Shown in pieces: positions 1 through 13,000 of a DNA stretch of 64,000 nt (position 1 is its first letter; the number at the start of each line of letters is the position of its first letter). The position numbers and the translations under genes are program-made. A model generated the notes under the pieces. That model had not been told where the DNA came from, did no database searches, and saw only the letters and a program-made list of their open reading frames with translations. Source of the stretch: Holacanthus passer (lineage: Eukaryota > Chordata > Actinopteri > Pomacanthidae). Where the stretch lies: the NCBI GenBank assembly GCA_025331565.1, contig JAFREQ010000038.1:3286001-3350000 (forward strand), written 5' to 3'.

Positions 1-71
1 AGTTTGGTCAAAGATGCCCTGTGGAGGTTTTGACCACTAGTAGCACTGTGGAGCAATGCTCTCTTTGTATT

Positions 72-75
<4 letters not shown>

Positions 76-134
<59 letters not shown>
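76..134. repeat. (TG)n-(CG)n microsatellite
   Basis: (TG)n from 76 to 125 passes into (GC)n to 134. It is alternating purine-pyrimidine throughout and therefore prone to Z-DNA. Confidence 0.95.
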
Positions 135-136
<2 letters not shown>

Positions 137-697
137 AAGCCCTCAACGCGACATGCATTTCTGCTGCTGCTGCTGTGTTCGTGCTATTGTGCTGACAGAC
201 AGTAGGGGGCGATAATGCACAAAGAACCATTGATGTGAAGGTAGAGCTAAATATGAGTTTAAAAAATAGTCTTTGCCAATGTTTTACAAGGAAGGAAATA
301 CACTCAACATGTGTGTTAGAGCTCAAGGTTACATGCAGTTTTTTTTTTTATTAAGGAACATTGAAAGTAAGCATCGCTTTTGTTTCTTTACAAAGCTCCT
401 GAGAGTTCCTTTAAGGTTTCAGTATGCTTGAAACAAACTGGAGGCAAAAGTGTTTGTTCATGTTTCCAGTGACCAAACTTGATGGACGGGAGAAAAGTAA
501 ATGCAGAGTACATTTAATACTGTTACACAGCCAAGCCTTTTCTTCTTATATAGAGCTTCGTTTTTAGTTGTGACCTTATTTCCTGCTGGAAATTATTTCC
601 GACAAAATAGCTGTGATAAGTCAATGCAGCTGACAAGCAATAATCCAGAAACTAGCTTGTAAACATACAAAACAAGACCTTTTATTGTTTTTATTTT

Positions 698-770
698 TGG
701 AGGTGATAAAAACCAGAGCTAAAAAGGACAGTGAATATTGAACTTAAGATTTATCTGGTGGACTAAAACA
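698..770 (+). repeat. Dispersed repeat family R1, fragment
   Basis: Shares the 18-mer AAAGGACAGTGAATATTG (723-740) with the copy near 9966, together with GAGCTAAAAA and a TCTGGTGGAC motif. It is a short fragment of the family described at 9770-10015. Confidence 0.6.
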
Positions 771-2134
771 AAACTTCTAATTAGTCTTTTAAGCACTAAA
801 GCAATCGTTTGCTAACATGTTCCTTAACAGTCAAGTGATAATACAATAGATAGTCTGATTAATGCATCTTTCTAAGCACACTGTACTGACAGGATTAGAA
901 GTAGGACTGAGGTATCCAAGTATCTAAAATGTCTGCTTAGTTTGCTAAAGAGCCAATAATAACAAGTGACCCCTATCAACAGCACAGTTTATGGAGGCCA
1001 AGCAAAAAAATCTATTTTCCCATTAGAGGAGTGCGAGCTCGATATTTACAGCCGACACAAATGTCTGGTAAAGAAGGATGATTATGCTGCAGGATGAACG
1101 AGAGCAATACCAAGTATTTTTTTTCAGATACTGAGAATAGACCTTCATGCATTGTTCTAACATTGCTTTGAAAATGTGGGTCGGTAGTCATGGTGGGAGG
1201 TAGAGCCTGTTTGCAAAACTGAGAACATGCAAGACATGGAGTTCTGAAAGCCAGACATCTCAGTAGTGATTAACGCTCCTATCAATGTGGGTTGCATTGA
1301 TATATTACAGCTGTTCTATTCTGTCTGCAGAGAAGACTCCCCACCAGCTGCCATAACAGCAGACTTTCATTTGGATAAACAGGTTGAACGGGCTTTGTTG
1401 TGTCGCAGTCAGTTTGGTTGGGATGTTTTTCTCTGGAGCAGCCCAGCTGTGTGATTTAGGCTGACAGACGAGTGTGCTTCGTATAAATCATGATAATTCC
1501 CACCCAGCCTTGCAGGAATGTCAGGCATGTGCAGTTTGCCATATAATTCAAAAAGAAGCTTTTCCACATCAGGACATGCAGACAAGTGCTGAACAGTATA
1601 TACGCACAGATGCATGCAGTGGTTTGAGTTGGAATTTGGGCTCAGTGATATCACACAGGAGAGTTTGATCCAGTTTGGTCACAGAGGAACCAGCTATTCA
1701 ACGTTGATGACAGTCTGCAGCGGTCGTGCTCTCTGCAGCTGAACACAGCACAGTAGACTTAGAAATACAAGGTAACTCTCTCTATGTGAACCAGTGGTAC
1801 AGATTTACAGAATGCACTGTGTATACAGCAAAGGTAAATATCATTTTGTGCAGGCATAACACTTCACCTCAGCCAACCTTGTTCCAGACTGTGCTCTGGT
1901 ACATTGTGGGTGTTCATATTTGTGTGGCCTCAGTCTTGTTTGTGAGTCTGTCTGGACATTTGTATTCTATTTATGTTGATTCTCTTTAGCACAGAGCCAA
2001 CGTAGTGGTCACTGTGATGGCAGCGTGGACCAATTAAAACAACATCTGAGAGCTACAGTATACTTGAGTTTCCTCAGATCTGGATGCAGTAAATGTAAAT
2101 GTTCTCTGGCAACGACATGTGGGTACCAGTTTTT

Positions 2135-2138
<4 letters not shown>

Positions 2139-2170
<32 letters not shown>
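2139..2170. repeat. (TG)n microsatellite
   Basis: A TG run after T9, ending in GCGCGC. Confidence 0.9.
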
Positions 2171-2171
<1 letters not shown>

Positions 2172-2767
2172 CATGTCCGGACTCAGTCAGGACAGGGATA
2201 TGCAACATCCTGCAGTGCCCAGTCTCTTGTCAGCTTCCCAATCTAATGACTTTGTCATATGTGAAATGTCATTATATAAGACCCACACTGTCACTGTCCT
2301 GTGAAAACTGTGTATCTCCGAAATGTAACTTTTCATGAGCTTGGAAAAACAATTTCGGCTTTGTGATAGTGCATTTTTCAGCCAATCCAGTGGACTTTTT
2401 AAATGGGTTCATTAAAATGGGAAGAAGGAGAATTTTCTTAACCTGTAAAGGAGCTGAATCCTTCAGATTATTAGAAATAACTGACTTCATTTGGACAGCA
2501 ACACATGATAGTAGTTGTCCAAAACAATCTTAACTCAAATCTTCACTAGCTTTTTCTTCATGACTGGATGAAGTTGGCTTAGTTAAAACTTTGGATGCTG
2601 AGACTTGTGTGACTGAAGTTCCACATTTAAGTCACATGATGAATGAAGAAAGATGCAGTCACTCCAAAAGCAAATGAGTGGACCTTTGAGCTCAGATCAT
2701 GTTGTTCCCTGTGGATTCCTAGGAATATTTCACTATTATGTAGTGCACTGCTCTTATCCCTCTAAAC

Positions 2768-2935
2768 ACCATGTAGGAGGTGGCCCAGGGGTTTAAGGCA
2801 CTGATGATATAATTGCAACTTCCATGTCTGAGTCTGGCCGGTGACCCTTGTTGCATTGTGTCTTTCATCTCTCTCCCCTCATTACCTTTCAGCTCTCTGC
2901 TGCCTATGGGGCTGGTTTTGTAGCAATATCATTTT
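2768..2935 (+). mobile_element. tRNA-derived SINE (degenerate)
   Basis: GTGGCCCAGGGGTTTAAGGC resembles an RNA polymerase III A box. About 45 bp later GAGTCTGGCCGGTGACC resembles a decayed B box. This is followed by the CTTTGTTGCAT-like, pyrimidine-rich body ending in CTCTCTGCTGCC that I know from a widespread teleost tRNA-SINE. Several substitutions indicate an old, inactive copy. Confidence 0.7.
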
Positions 2936-3627
2936 CAGGTGTGTTTGAAGAGTTGTGAAAGTGTATCTCAGTTAGATACAGGGCTTCTGTAGAATGGAAC
3001 AAGTTAGAATCAATGAGTGCTCACACTTTTAAGAAGGAAACACAGATGTACCTCAAGCAGACTGTCAGGGTGAATAAACCATTACGACAGACACACATTT
3101 GCAGATCTCCATCATGGCATGAGTGCAGTCACAAAAAACAGCAAATTGAGAAGAATTCAACCAGTTTTTTCCAGCTCTTAAGACTAAATACTTACACTTT
3201 TCAGTCATTTGTAAAAGACCATTTACATTTGTTTTTTGAGTAACTGCATGTGTTATGGAACAATTTTGGCCCCATAAGTGTTGCAGAAGTTAATACTAAA
3301 TCCAAACACTAACCCAAATATCTTTAAATGATGCAGAACAATAAAAGCATGTTTATTAGAATAGAACAGGACTGGAATAGATGAACATGTGGGAAATGTG
3401 GCTCAGAGTAGCTCACAGTGGTTCTAGTGTGAGAGAATAAATGGCTGTTCTCCAGTGACAAGTTGCCCCCTCACTGTATTACACTCTTACTCCCCACCTT
3501 GTTTACCCACGAGTCCCGTTTAAGGTTAACATTTCTGCAGGTTTTCATGAACAACACAGTATTTCTTTATCCAAAAGAATGAGCGCCTTGTGTCCACGTG
3601 TTGGGGCGAGGCTGACCGGACAGGAAA

Positions 3628-3630
<3 letters not shown>

Positions 3631-3666
<36 letters not shown>

Positions 3667-3677
3667 ATGTGTTCAAG

Positions 3678-3736
<59 letters not shown>
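3631..3736. repeat. (GA)n and (TG)n compound microsatellite
   Basis: (GA)n at 3631-3661 and (TG)n at 3681-3730, followed by further GA. It sits at the start of the candidate 5' region ending at 4144. Confidence 0.95.
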
Positions 3737-3739
3737 TAA

Positions 3740-4144
3740 TGCCAAAAGAGAGCGAGAGAGAGAGTGACAGAGTGAGCATGTGAGTCAAGAGAGAGTGAGA
3801 GGGAGGGGACCAGCAGCAGCCAGACAGTGTGTGTCAGCAGCCACATGGCTTTAGCCCAGTGTGTGTTATGACAGTGAGAGACGGTGTGTGTGTGTGTGTG
3901 TGTGTGTGTTGAGGAGAGGCAGTGAGTGAGAGACCAGAACGACAGAAGCGAGAGAGGGAGAGAGGACACAAAGAAAGGAGCTTCCTCTTTGGATCCCAGT
4001 CAGTTTTGTCTCCTTTTTTGTTTTTTGCATTTTGTGACTCCAGCAGCAGTTTATGCTCCCGTCCCATCTTTATGAGAAGCAGCAGTGGGTTTGTTCAATC
4101 CTGTGGAGCATCCCACCCAACACACACACCCACCACTCCGTCAG
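3740..4144 (+). other. Candidate noncoding first exon / promoter region
   Basis: A purine-rich stretch with GA and GT tracts leads into about 200 bp of mixed sequence that ends CCGTCAG followed by GTAAAG at 4145, a good 5' splice site. There is no long credible ORF. The composition (GA-rich, CAG clusters) resembles teleost 5' UTR first exons. It lies on the same strand as phldb1 and 19.4 kb before the start-codon exon, which must receive a spliced 5' UTR. Assignment to phldb1 is inferred and the 5' end is not defined. Confidence 0.35.
3884..3909. repeat. (GT)n microsatellite
   Basis: A perfect GT run inside the candidate 5' exon region. Confidence 0.9.
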
Positions 4145-4199
4145 GTAAAGTAGAGCATTCATACATTGGAATACACACTAGCAGCTTGTTTTATCATGA

Positions 4200-4227
4200 T
4201 GTGTGTGTGTGTGTGTGTGTGTGTGTG
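4200..4227. repeat. (TG)n microsatellite
   Basis: A perfect TG run 56 bp after the candidate donor at 4145. Confidence 0.9.
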
Positions 4228-5209
4228 GAAACAGTGCAGGTGCCAAACAGTTAGCAGCTTTGATCACAGAGCTACTGTAACATCTCCCTCTCTTTCCTAT
4301 GTGGTTAACATTTGCCTTTTATGTTACATCTCTTGTCTTTTACTGGAATTCTGTTCATTTCCATGCACTCATAATATAGAAGCTATACTGATATTGTGAT
4401 AAATAACCACAATCAGCATGACAATTGAAAAACATACCAAAAAATGTCCAAATATGTTGGTTAAATCACAACAAAATGTGTTTCTGTGAAACATTTCTGC
4501 ATAATTATATGTTCATATTTTTACAATATGATGATTCATCATATTTGAAGTTGTGATGTGATCCAGCGTTGACTAATAATGTGCTAGAATGGCTTATATA
4601 ATCGCGTGTTTTTGCCCAAGTCAAACATTTGGTTGTGTTTTCCAGTGGTTCTTACACTGTGTGATATGGTATGATATCTATGAGCACTACTATCAGTAAC
4701 TAAATAAAGGATGATGGCTGAACTAATGACGTATTTCCCAAAGGGTTTTCATGAGCATGGCGTTGGTAGTTTTGATTGGAGGATGTATATGGCATATTTC
4801 CATCGTTGGGTTATGTGTTTTTACTATGATAATCCCAGAATGCACTCAGCCAAAAAACTTTGTGTCAAACCTAATTAATGACCTGCTGCCACCACCTCCA
4901 TGAATAATCATTCAATAGGAGATTAACCGTTCATTGTCTTTGTCCTCTGTGGGATCTTGTAGCTGTTTCCTTCTCTGGAAGTTGAGTGTGTCCTTGGCTT
5001 ATCAGCAGCACAGACACAACTAGTCTAGGCTGAGCTTGTCAGGTGGAGTCTGCTCACTGTAAAGCCTGAGACACGACTCGGCTGCATGTTGGATCACATG
5101 CTGAGCAAATAAGTTCTGATTCATATTTTTATATGAAAAATGGATCAAATGACCCTGTGTATGTGAAAGGGGTCACCCATAGAGAACTGGCACCAGCTCT
5201 ACAACTCTA

Positions 5210-5440
5210 TAATGTTTTAGCTTCTTTGAGCTCTTTGTTTTGGTTTTACGGCTCTGAACTCTTTGGTTCACTCCTCTCTTCAGTTTCCACCCACAGCAGG
5301 CAGCTGTTGTTAGTTAAGGATAAACCCACTGAATGCTACCTGCTCAGCACCGAAGGGCCGACAGACAAAGACTAGTTGGTGAACACAGTGGTGTTTAGCT
5401 TCTACCTACCAGAGATTCATCTGGTGAACAGAAGCACAAT
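5210..5440 (+). repeat. Dispersed repeat family R1, partial copy
   Basis: CAGGCAGCTGTTG, GATAAACCCACTGAATGCTA, GCTCAGCACC, CGACAGACAAAGACTA and TTGGTGAACACAGTGG align in order with CAGCAGCTGTTTTCAG, GATAAACCCGCTGCACACTT, GCTCAACACC, AGACAGACAAAGATA and CTGGTGAACAGAGTGG at 9770-10015. Confidence 0.65.
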
Positions 5441-5574
5441 TTCCAATTCATGTTGCCCTGTGTCTCCTAAAAGATTGAATAGAAATCTGTTTGTCAACTT
5501 GATGAGAGAATGTCAATGTGATGGTGACCAGAAAAATCACATATCGCTGCTTTAAGATGTAATTGAAATATGTA

Positions 5575-5690
5575 ACTTAAACTATGTAATATCTAACTTT
5601 TGCCAACATTAGCCACCGGTTAGTGAGTTACTGCTCATACCAAGTACATACAGACCAAGTAAGGCTGTTGCAGGAAAACCCCTGAATGTG
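5575..5690 (-). repeat. Dispersed repeat family R2, copy on minus strand
   Basis: The reverse complement reads GCCTTACTTGGTCTG ... GAGCAGTAACTCACTAACCG ... GTGGCTAATGTTGGCAAA, matching GCCTTGCTTGGTCTGAGCAG and GTGGCTAATGTTAGC in the + strand copy at 38060-38200. Confidence 0.55.
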
Positions 5691-6419
5691 CTGATTTGAG
5701 GGTGTGTTTCATTGCTTATCCCAAATCTTACATTTTGTCAAAAGCACCTCACAACCTGAATGTAATTTCTTGTAGTTGCAATGTAATCTCATTAAAGATA
5801 ACCAGGCCTGTTCTCCCTAAACTGGAGTAACCTGGCACTGAGCGACAGTGTTGCTGTACCTGGAGGAAAGACGTTAGCGATGGAGAGGAAAACGGCAAAA
5901 CATGGGTCTGTGAGAGGCAGCGTTCTCTCAGTCTTCCCACCCCCCTGAAACACTGGCTGCTTTATAGGCCGAGGGAGAGAGAGGGACGAATACAGGGTTT
6001 GTTGTTGTTTGAACCTCCCGACCAAAGCAGAGCTGGGCCACATTTTTGGGGCACCTGGCAGAGAAAAGGGCTGAGCGGAGTTCCCAGACTGCAGCAACTC
6101 TCCAGCTAGTGATAATAAATCCTTTGTTATGTGAGCTCATTCTGTTGAGAGCATAATCAGGCCAGCACAGAGGCACTCTATCTGCCCCCCCCCCAACCCT
6201 CACCCTCAACCCCACACTCAACATCCATCTAGTCCCATTCTCTCGCTGGCTCCCCTGTGCTGGGTTCTAATGCCTCCTCTGGGTGCCCCACTTCTACTGT
6301 TAGCGATACTGTTGACCTTGAATGTGATCAAGCAGTCCCATTTTCATCCTGGAGAGAACCAACCTCGTTGAATATTCACCACCAGAGGAATATAATAAGC
6401 TTATAATTTCAGTGCATCA

Positions 6420-6800
6420 TGGCTGCTTAGTGTAAGACCCATGGGAAATGAGTGAATTTATAGAGGAGGAAAATAATAGGAAAAATAATTTTAAAAAATT
6501 AGCAGATGTGGCAGCTGTTGGTTATAAATTTGGAGTAAGAGTCAGAGCATCATTACATGCAGGCGGTTTGCATCAGAGCCTCTCATTACAACATCAGGGT
6601 CTGGATGGTGATTATTTATGAGTGTGGAGCAGTTTGAGTGGTAATTGACCTTCATGTGTAAACTGGAGTGGGTGTGTGCAACTGATTGCTCTGTGTCCAT
6701 TCATTAAACGTGACACTAATTGACTGAATCCAGCAAAATGAAGTATGCATGTTTGCACTGAGCTGCAGGATGAACAATAATTGGCCTGATGGACGTGCTG
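6420..6800. other. Possible conserved noncoding segment
   Basis: A 380-bp stretch free of simple repeats and recognisable transposons. It is rich in TAATT and ATTA homeodomain-type words (GTAATTGACC, TCATTAAACG, ACTAATTGACTG) and TTATTTATGAG. The appearance resembles vertebrate noncoding enhancers, but this is an impression only. Confidence 0.2.
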
Positions 6801-7394
6801 TTATTAAAGCAAAAAAAAAAGTAATATCCCAGAAAAAAAGAAATCTAACACGGAGGAAAACCTCAGGGCCTGATCCGCTTTGAAGTAAGTCGACCTGAGG
6901 AGGTGCTGTGATTAAAGAAACCGCTTAGGAGTCATTTGATTTCAGTTTCATTTTGCTGTCAAGTTTAATGTTACATGATAAATTAGTGATGATAAATGAT
7001 TGAAAAACTCTCCGATTTCTCACATGAACTGTATGTTACACACCATTTGGCCTGAGTCGGACAATGTCATTAAAGGCCAGAAGTTTGATCAAATGTTCAT
7101 GTAAATGTTGAAATACCACACTTCTCTAGCATAAGTTTTACATTACTATGAAAATATTTCACAGATTTTCATGATAGAGCAGGTGTGGTTAAAGATTTGG
7201 CCATGATTTCTATCATCCATAACAACCTTATACTCATATACCCTTAAAAAAGTAATTGCTAATATCTGGAAACTCTGCGACATTGGCTGCAAAAAAAGAA
7301 GTGAGATGGGGCCCACACAGTTTTTCCTGTGCAATGAAAAATTAACGATATTTGTGATCACTCTGAAGCTACATAATCAATATTACAACTACAT

Positions 7395-7620
7395 CAGCAA
7401 AGTTATCACCAGGCTCTGCACTTCCTCCCAGCTCCACAGGGAGCTTGAGCGTCTTTCAGCACGTTGTTTTGGTTCACCTAGGTGGTGAACATTAATTAGC
7501 AACTGAATATTTTTCCTCGGAGTTGGTAGAGAGCAAAGCAGAGCTAAAAGGAGAGTGAACATGGGACTTTCCTCAGCCGGACACAAACATGACTCAAATG
7601 AATGTCGTGTTTACAGCTTG
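7395..7620 (+). repeat. Dispersed repeat family R1, diverged copy
   Basis: Contains CTCCCAGCTCCACAGGGAGC, GTTTTGGTTCACC, GAGTTGGTAGAGAGCAAAGC, AGAGCTAAAAGGAGAGTGAA and CACAAACATGACTCAAATGA. The middle and 3' motifs match the family present at 9770-10015 and 698-770. Confidence 0.6.
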
Positions 7621-7979
7621 TCTCATCAATAACTGAGTGAGTACGATGTTACCACACCTGATGGACACGATGGCCCCAACTACAAAAAATAACACCAAAG
7701 TTGTGATAAAGTGGAATTATCCTTTAAAGTTGAAAAAGCCATCGTTGCTCCACCACTGGTCAGATTTGAATTAGGTTCAGAGGGATGATTACTGACTGTC
7801 CCAGAGAAGTCACATCACTAACAGGGGAGGAAGCAGTGAGGATGAGCAGAGGTGACTGAAGGTCAGATCAGGGTTCGACTCTGTGCTGACATACCGCTCG
7901 CTCCACTTTGTTATTCACACAAACAGCTGTATAGTTCTTACTGTGTGCTGCCTCTCCAACAGCTGCAGCGTGCACAGCT

Positions 7980-8011
7980 CACACACACACACACACACTC
8001 ACACACACACA
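7980..8011. repeat. (CA)n microsatellite
   Basis: A CA run with one CT interruption. Confidence 0.9.
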
Positions 8012-8314
8012 AACAGGCAGCCAATCGGAATGCATGTCATCTGCAGACTGGGATATGACCTCTGCAGATTTCTTTCCCTTTCTCTTTCCTCCCCCATCAT
8101 TTCCTCCCTTCATTGTCTTTGTCTTTTATCCGCAGCGTGCCTTCAGGCCAGCGATTCATCCCAAAACAAAGACATAATCATTCTCAGACTGCTCACTTCA
8201 CTTCACTTCACCTGCTTCCCCTCTCATGCTCTGATAATAATGACTGTCTGAGACATTGTTGGCTTATAATATCACGATTTACATCTATCCAACTGTGAGG
8301 AATATGCTGCTGTT

Positions 8315-8315
<1 letters not shown>

Positions 8316-8345
<30 letters not shown>
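8316..8345. repeat. (CA)n microsatellite
   Basis: A perfect CA run. Confidence 0.9.
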
Positions 8346-8350
<5 letters not shown>

Positions 8351-8487
8351 AAAAACAAGTACACACATCAGTGTTTTCCCTGAGGAGTTTCCATGGTAAC
8401 AAAGGATTTGGCAGAGGCAGCAGTCTGGTAAGGGATGAGCTCATGGTGTTTTGGCTGCTGATCCTCATCGTCACCTGGCCTATTTGG

Positions 8488-8515
8488 ACACACACACACA
8501 CACACACACACACAC
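8488..8515. repeat. (AC)n microsatellite
   Basis: A perfect AC run. Confidence 0.9.
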
Positions 8516-9174
8516 TGGCTTTTTCTGTCTGGCTGTTTGGATCCAAAATGTATGAGCACACTGATGCACAGTGATGTTAAGGGGTGTCCTCACAGGGAAA
8601 AATCAAGCAAAATATAGAAAGATACACCCAAGTAAAAATAGCTTAAATAGCATATGTGATTGTGTTGTAGCAAATATGGCTTATTACTGTGAACATCTGA
8701 AAAATATATTTCATAATGAAATACAACCTTACTAGTTCATATGAAGTGAGAGCAGGGAGACATATTGAGACTAATAAATCTGTGTAAGTAAGAATCATTA
8801 AGAAACCGTCACAACAGAAGACAGTGAAGTGAACTTCATAATAACATGACAGAAGGTGGTGAATATAGAGATTGTATTGTAGTTTGTATTCAGTAGTGAT
8901 ATTATGCATGTTTTCCAGAGATGAACTCATAAGGAAGTACAGTAAGTGTTTCCAGAGGCTGTTGAATGTCCTCAACGTGTAATGAGGCTGAATGACCCGA
9001 CAACACAAAGAGACACAGAGGGCTGTTTGGCGTCCATGAGCATGTCTGCTCTTTGGATCAGTTTCCATGACTCAAAGGGATATCCCACGCTGCCTCCAGT
9101 CTCCCCTCCTCTCCCCTTTATTTCCCGTCCTCCCCCCGTCTCCACCTCCCCCCTGTCACTCCCTTCTTTCATAG

Positions 9175-9321
9175 TTTACCACCAACAATGTTCACTCCTA
9201 CGTACGACTGAGCTGGGTGGATTTTCCAAGTATTAAAATATGGATTCTAACGCTTTTTGCTTTTGAATGACTCGACGGTTGTTGAGGAGAGCATCAACCT
9301 GAAGAGAAGAGAGAGAGGAGG
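9175..9321 (+). other. Candidate noncoding internal 5' exon
   Basis: A long pyrimidine tract (about 9090-9170) ends in ATAG. It is followed by 147 bp that finish AGAGGAGG directly before GTGAGT at 9322, a near-consensus donor. All frames contain stops, so it would be 5' UTR. It could join the candidate first exon near 4.1 kb to the start-codon exon of phldb1, but this rests only on splice-signal quality and position. Confidence 0.33.
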
Positions 9322-9769
9322 GTGAGTGACACCGTGAATATATGTGTGTGGAGATGAGTGTTTGTGTATCATGTTGAGGTTAAAAGCTCCGCCTTCAGAC
9401 TCGAGTTGGGACACATCTGATGCGATATAGTTTATGTCATATTTATTACTGAATCAGTCAATACTGTACTAGTTGTCTATGGGAAACCTTGAACCCAAAC
9501 TGATGCTGAGGCACACAAACAAGCATGGGTATGTTGTTTTTTATAGACAGTTTCAGGGAGGAGTTTAACATTTCAAGGACACTAATTAATACTGTTAGTG
9601 ATCATAAATATTCAGAGATACTTATGTTTGGTTTCCATTAGTGCTTAAATACTGATTCATCTCCTTAAAGCTGGTGAAATGAATAATCCTATATAAACAC
9701 AGGGTCACTTTTAGTGCAGCACCTACAGACACTTCTTACCTGACTCTGTACACCTGTATACAGAGCATT

Positions 9770-10015
9770 GCTTTGGTTCTGTCTCACTGCTCTCCTCAGC
9801 ATCGTTTCCAGCAGCAGCTGTTTTCAGCCGAAAGCTCTGATAAACCCGCTGCACACTTCTTCTGCTCAACACCAAACAGCAGACAGACAAAGATAGCAAC
9901 TATCTGGTGAACAGAGTGGAGAATTTAGCAAGAGACGGATATTATGGAGATCAAAAACAGACTGTAAAGGACAGTGAATATTGGGCTTCAGGACAACTCC
10001 AAATGAATGCTGCTT
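9770..10015 (+). repeat. Dispersed repeat family R1, most complete copy
   Basis: Runs from TTTGGTTCTGTCTCACTGCT through GATAAACCCGCTGC, AGACAGACAAAGATAGC and CTGGTGAACAGAGTGG to AAAGGACAGTGAATATTGGG and CTCCAAATGAATGCTG. Four other copies or fragments occur in the window. It resembles an abundant non-autonomous percomorph element; the class is not determined. Confidence 0.65.
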
Positions 10016-13000
10016 CTTTTCTGCTGGGTGTGTAATTTGCAAACTGTTTGCTTTATACTGTGATAATTGTCAATGCTGTGCTTACAGCTTGTTGAAAAAA
10101 AATATCACTTTCAGCTCAGTCCAAATTATTTTTCCCTCAGACTTAAAGCTCTGTTGGCAGACAAAGGAATCATGTGGAAAATCACTGAACAAGCAGATCC
10201 ATCTCTTCTGTTTTCTTCTATTCTGGGATGTCCTGTCTCTGCCAGATGAGGTGCTGTTGGTGACTGGTTGTCAGGTAGTCAGCTGGTTAATTATCAAACA
10301 GTCAAGGTTTGGTAGCTTCAAAGTCACGTTATAGTGCATGTATTATAGATTTTAGCATTGAAATCTAGGTTACAAAACCCCATATTGTTTCACACCTGGA
10401 TGAAAATGTCACATTAGAATCTATTCAGATTCACGTTGCTTCCCATTAACAGTTTTAATGATTGTAAAAAAACATGTTTTATACTGAATGGTTTAACATC
10501 ACCTCTGATGTTAAACTCATATGAACTGTTGATAAAAGCCCAGTATTGGCCCCATGTATCGGTCTAACCCTCATACCCACACACATGGGCCTGTCCCCTC
10601 TGGTGTGTTGTGGTCGTGCAGTGTGTGTGAACCTTAGTGTGGGTCCTGTAGTCCAGTATGCAGCAGCAGGCCAGCAGTGTTCCCACTCCTCCTCCAGAGG
10701 ATTACTGCTGTTGAAAGAACCTCTTTGTCCCCGCGAGGCTGGAATGCCTGTCCAGCTCCACGTCTTTGGGAAGCACTGAGCCAAAAGTCAACGGAACCAC
10801 TGAGCAATGGAATACCACTGGAATACCACACTCCCAGTCACCAACGTCCACTGGTTTGCTCAAGGTGGAAGCAACATGTGACGTTTACTCTCACGACTGT
10901 CTCCCTGGTGTCTTTATCTTCGTGACTTTGTGAAGGTTGATGGCAAATCAGCCAAAGCAGGTTGTGGCCGTTTGTCCACTGGCAACTTCTCAGATCTTGT
11001 TTCTATATTTGTCGCTGAATGTAAAGAAATATAGATGTAATATCAAACAAGGTTTCTGAAAGGATGTCTGGGTTTTAGTTCACTGCTTGGTGACAGCAAA
11101 CTGATGACATATTAAAGCTGCATTCATCGTTTTGTTGGCCACTTTGGGGACTCCACAACATGTTGAAATCTGAATACGTTAACTAGCCAACATGCTGTTC
11201 ACACATCCAGCAGACATTGAGCAACATTAACATTCATGTGGGAGTTGCGTCAGGTAGTGGACAGTCAGTTTATCAGAGCCTGTGCACTGAGAGAGAGCTG
11301 CCTGCTGTTGCTGGAAATGATGCTGATGAGAGCAGGGGGACTGAAAACAGTAAAGTTGCAGATCTTTAAACACTTTATTATCATTGTATTGATTGGTCAT
11401 ATAAGAAAGTGATTAGTGCAGCTTTAATGTCTCGTGGAAAAACTACTGATTGAGGTAGAAGAATTTCCACATGGTCAGACTTTTCTTGGATGAAACATTG
11501 AATGGGCGACTGCTGCTTCCACGACCTCTACAATGTAACCTGTTGATTTAGGGCTGCTGGGCCCAAAATGGCCAACTGTGGTGCCAGTCCCAGTCTGTTC
11601 ACCACCTTTCAAGTATTCATGCAAGGAAGGGTTCATACTTCAACTCTGATAATATACAGTACACATGCTGGGACTAAGCTGGTCATGTTTCTCATCACCC
11701 TTATTCTTATCACTGTATATTACGAGTCCTCGGCTCTGAGCACTTGTTGGCACGACGGCACACTCATCGTTAGTCTTGGACTCGAGCTAAGATTTGTTTG
11801 AGAAGATTTTGAGTAGAAGCTTGAACACAGTGGAATTAAAGGAACACATCTCCAGATATCTGTGTTTCAAGTATGAAATACTGTTAAGGATTGAAGAATG
11901 GCTCTAAAAAGTTTGTGGCTTGCTCCTTCAGAAAAGACTGCAGCTTGTTTTCAGTGTGTCGTATTTGCAAGCCCACAGGTTCCTACAATTTGATGGATTT
12001 TCAGTGGAGTAAACTTTTCCCAGCTTCCCAGCAGCAACAGGGCAGATGGAAATATTGAGCTAATGCAATATAGCTGCAACCTGAGCATGGGGGTGGCAAT
12101 GAATCAAATGTTTAATGATTTACTGTTACAAACAGAGGTGTGCTTTTCAAAAAGTTAAAAATGATATTTTACAACTCTTTCCACTCCCACTCTTGAGTAA
12201 AGAGGCGTCCAGAAAAACACTGAGTCACTCCTGCCTGTGGCTCCAGCTCGGTGTCCAGCTCAAAGTTAGCATTTTGCAGTGTTGGATAACAGTGGTTTGG
12301 ATCCTGACAACAAGTATTCTTTCATGGAGACTTTGAGGTATAATTTCTACTGTCACTGGAGACAATAATCTGATAATGACAGGCTCCCTGATCCTCAGAA
12401 CTGCTGCACTGCAGTTTCACACATCTCAGCCGCCGATGATTTTCACAGCTTTAATGACAAACACGCCTTACAGCATACAGTCAGTCAGGATTTCATGTCA
12501 TACATTTGCTCTGTTTGCCTCAGTATTTATGTTGTAACCTGTATTCATCTGCAGAAAGTCACCTTAGGATCGTGCTAATTTCCAGCCCACAGATTCCTAC
12601 TGTTAGACAATAAAACTCAGTGGTAGTCCCTGAAGAAGATGAGAGCTCTACTCATTCACTTTTCCTCTCCTATATTTTCCATTTGGGATGCAGCAGCTTT
12701 CCTATAACCTCTCATCTCCTACCACTTGTGCGCACGGTGTGTTTGTGTGTGTGTAGAGTTACGCATGTGTGTGTGTTTACACCACTTTGTGTCAGTGCAA
12801 GACACAGACACGGCACAGATGGTGTGTTTAGCTGCTGGCTGGTAATGGCGTCTCTCCAATGCTCAGCGCTTCATGCCAGGATAATGAATCTGTGTTTACT
12901 CATGCTATTAGGCTGTGAGGGATACGCTGGTATCTCACTGTGCATAGATTTACATTTTAATGTGCGGCGTTTAGGCTTATCTGTGGAAAAATACTACACT

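Larger units (their letters stand above)
1..3600. other. Upstream AT-rich region
   Basis: Apart from the microsatellites, the R1 fragment and the SINE listed separately, I see no gene. Open frames here are short and lack coding character. Confidence 0.5.

Noticed and set aside
8643..9068. 141-codon minus-strand frame
   Set aside because: AT-rich, no recognisable motif, begins and ends in unrelated sequence, and overlaps the pyrimidine tract before a plus-strand candidate exon. Probably chance.
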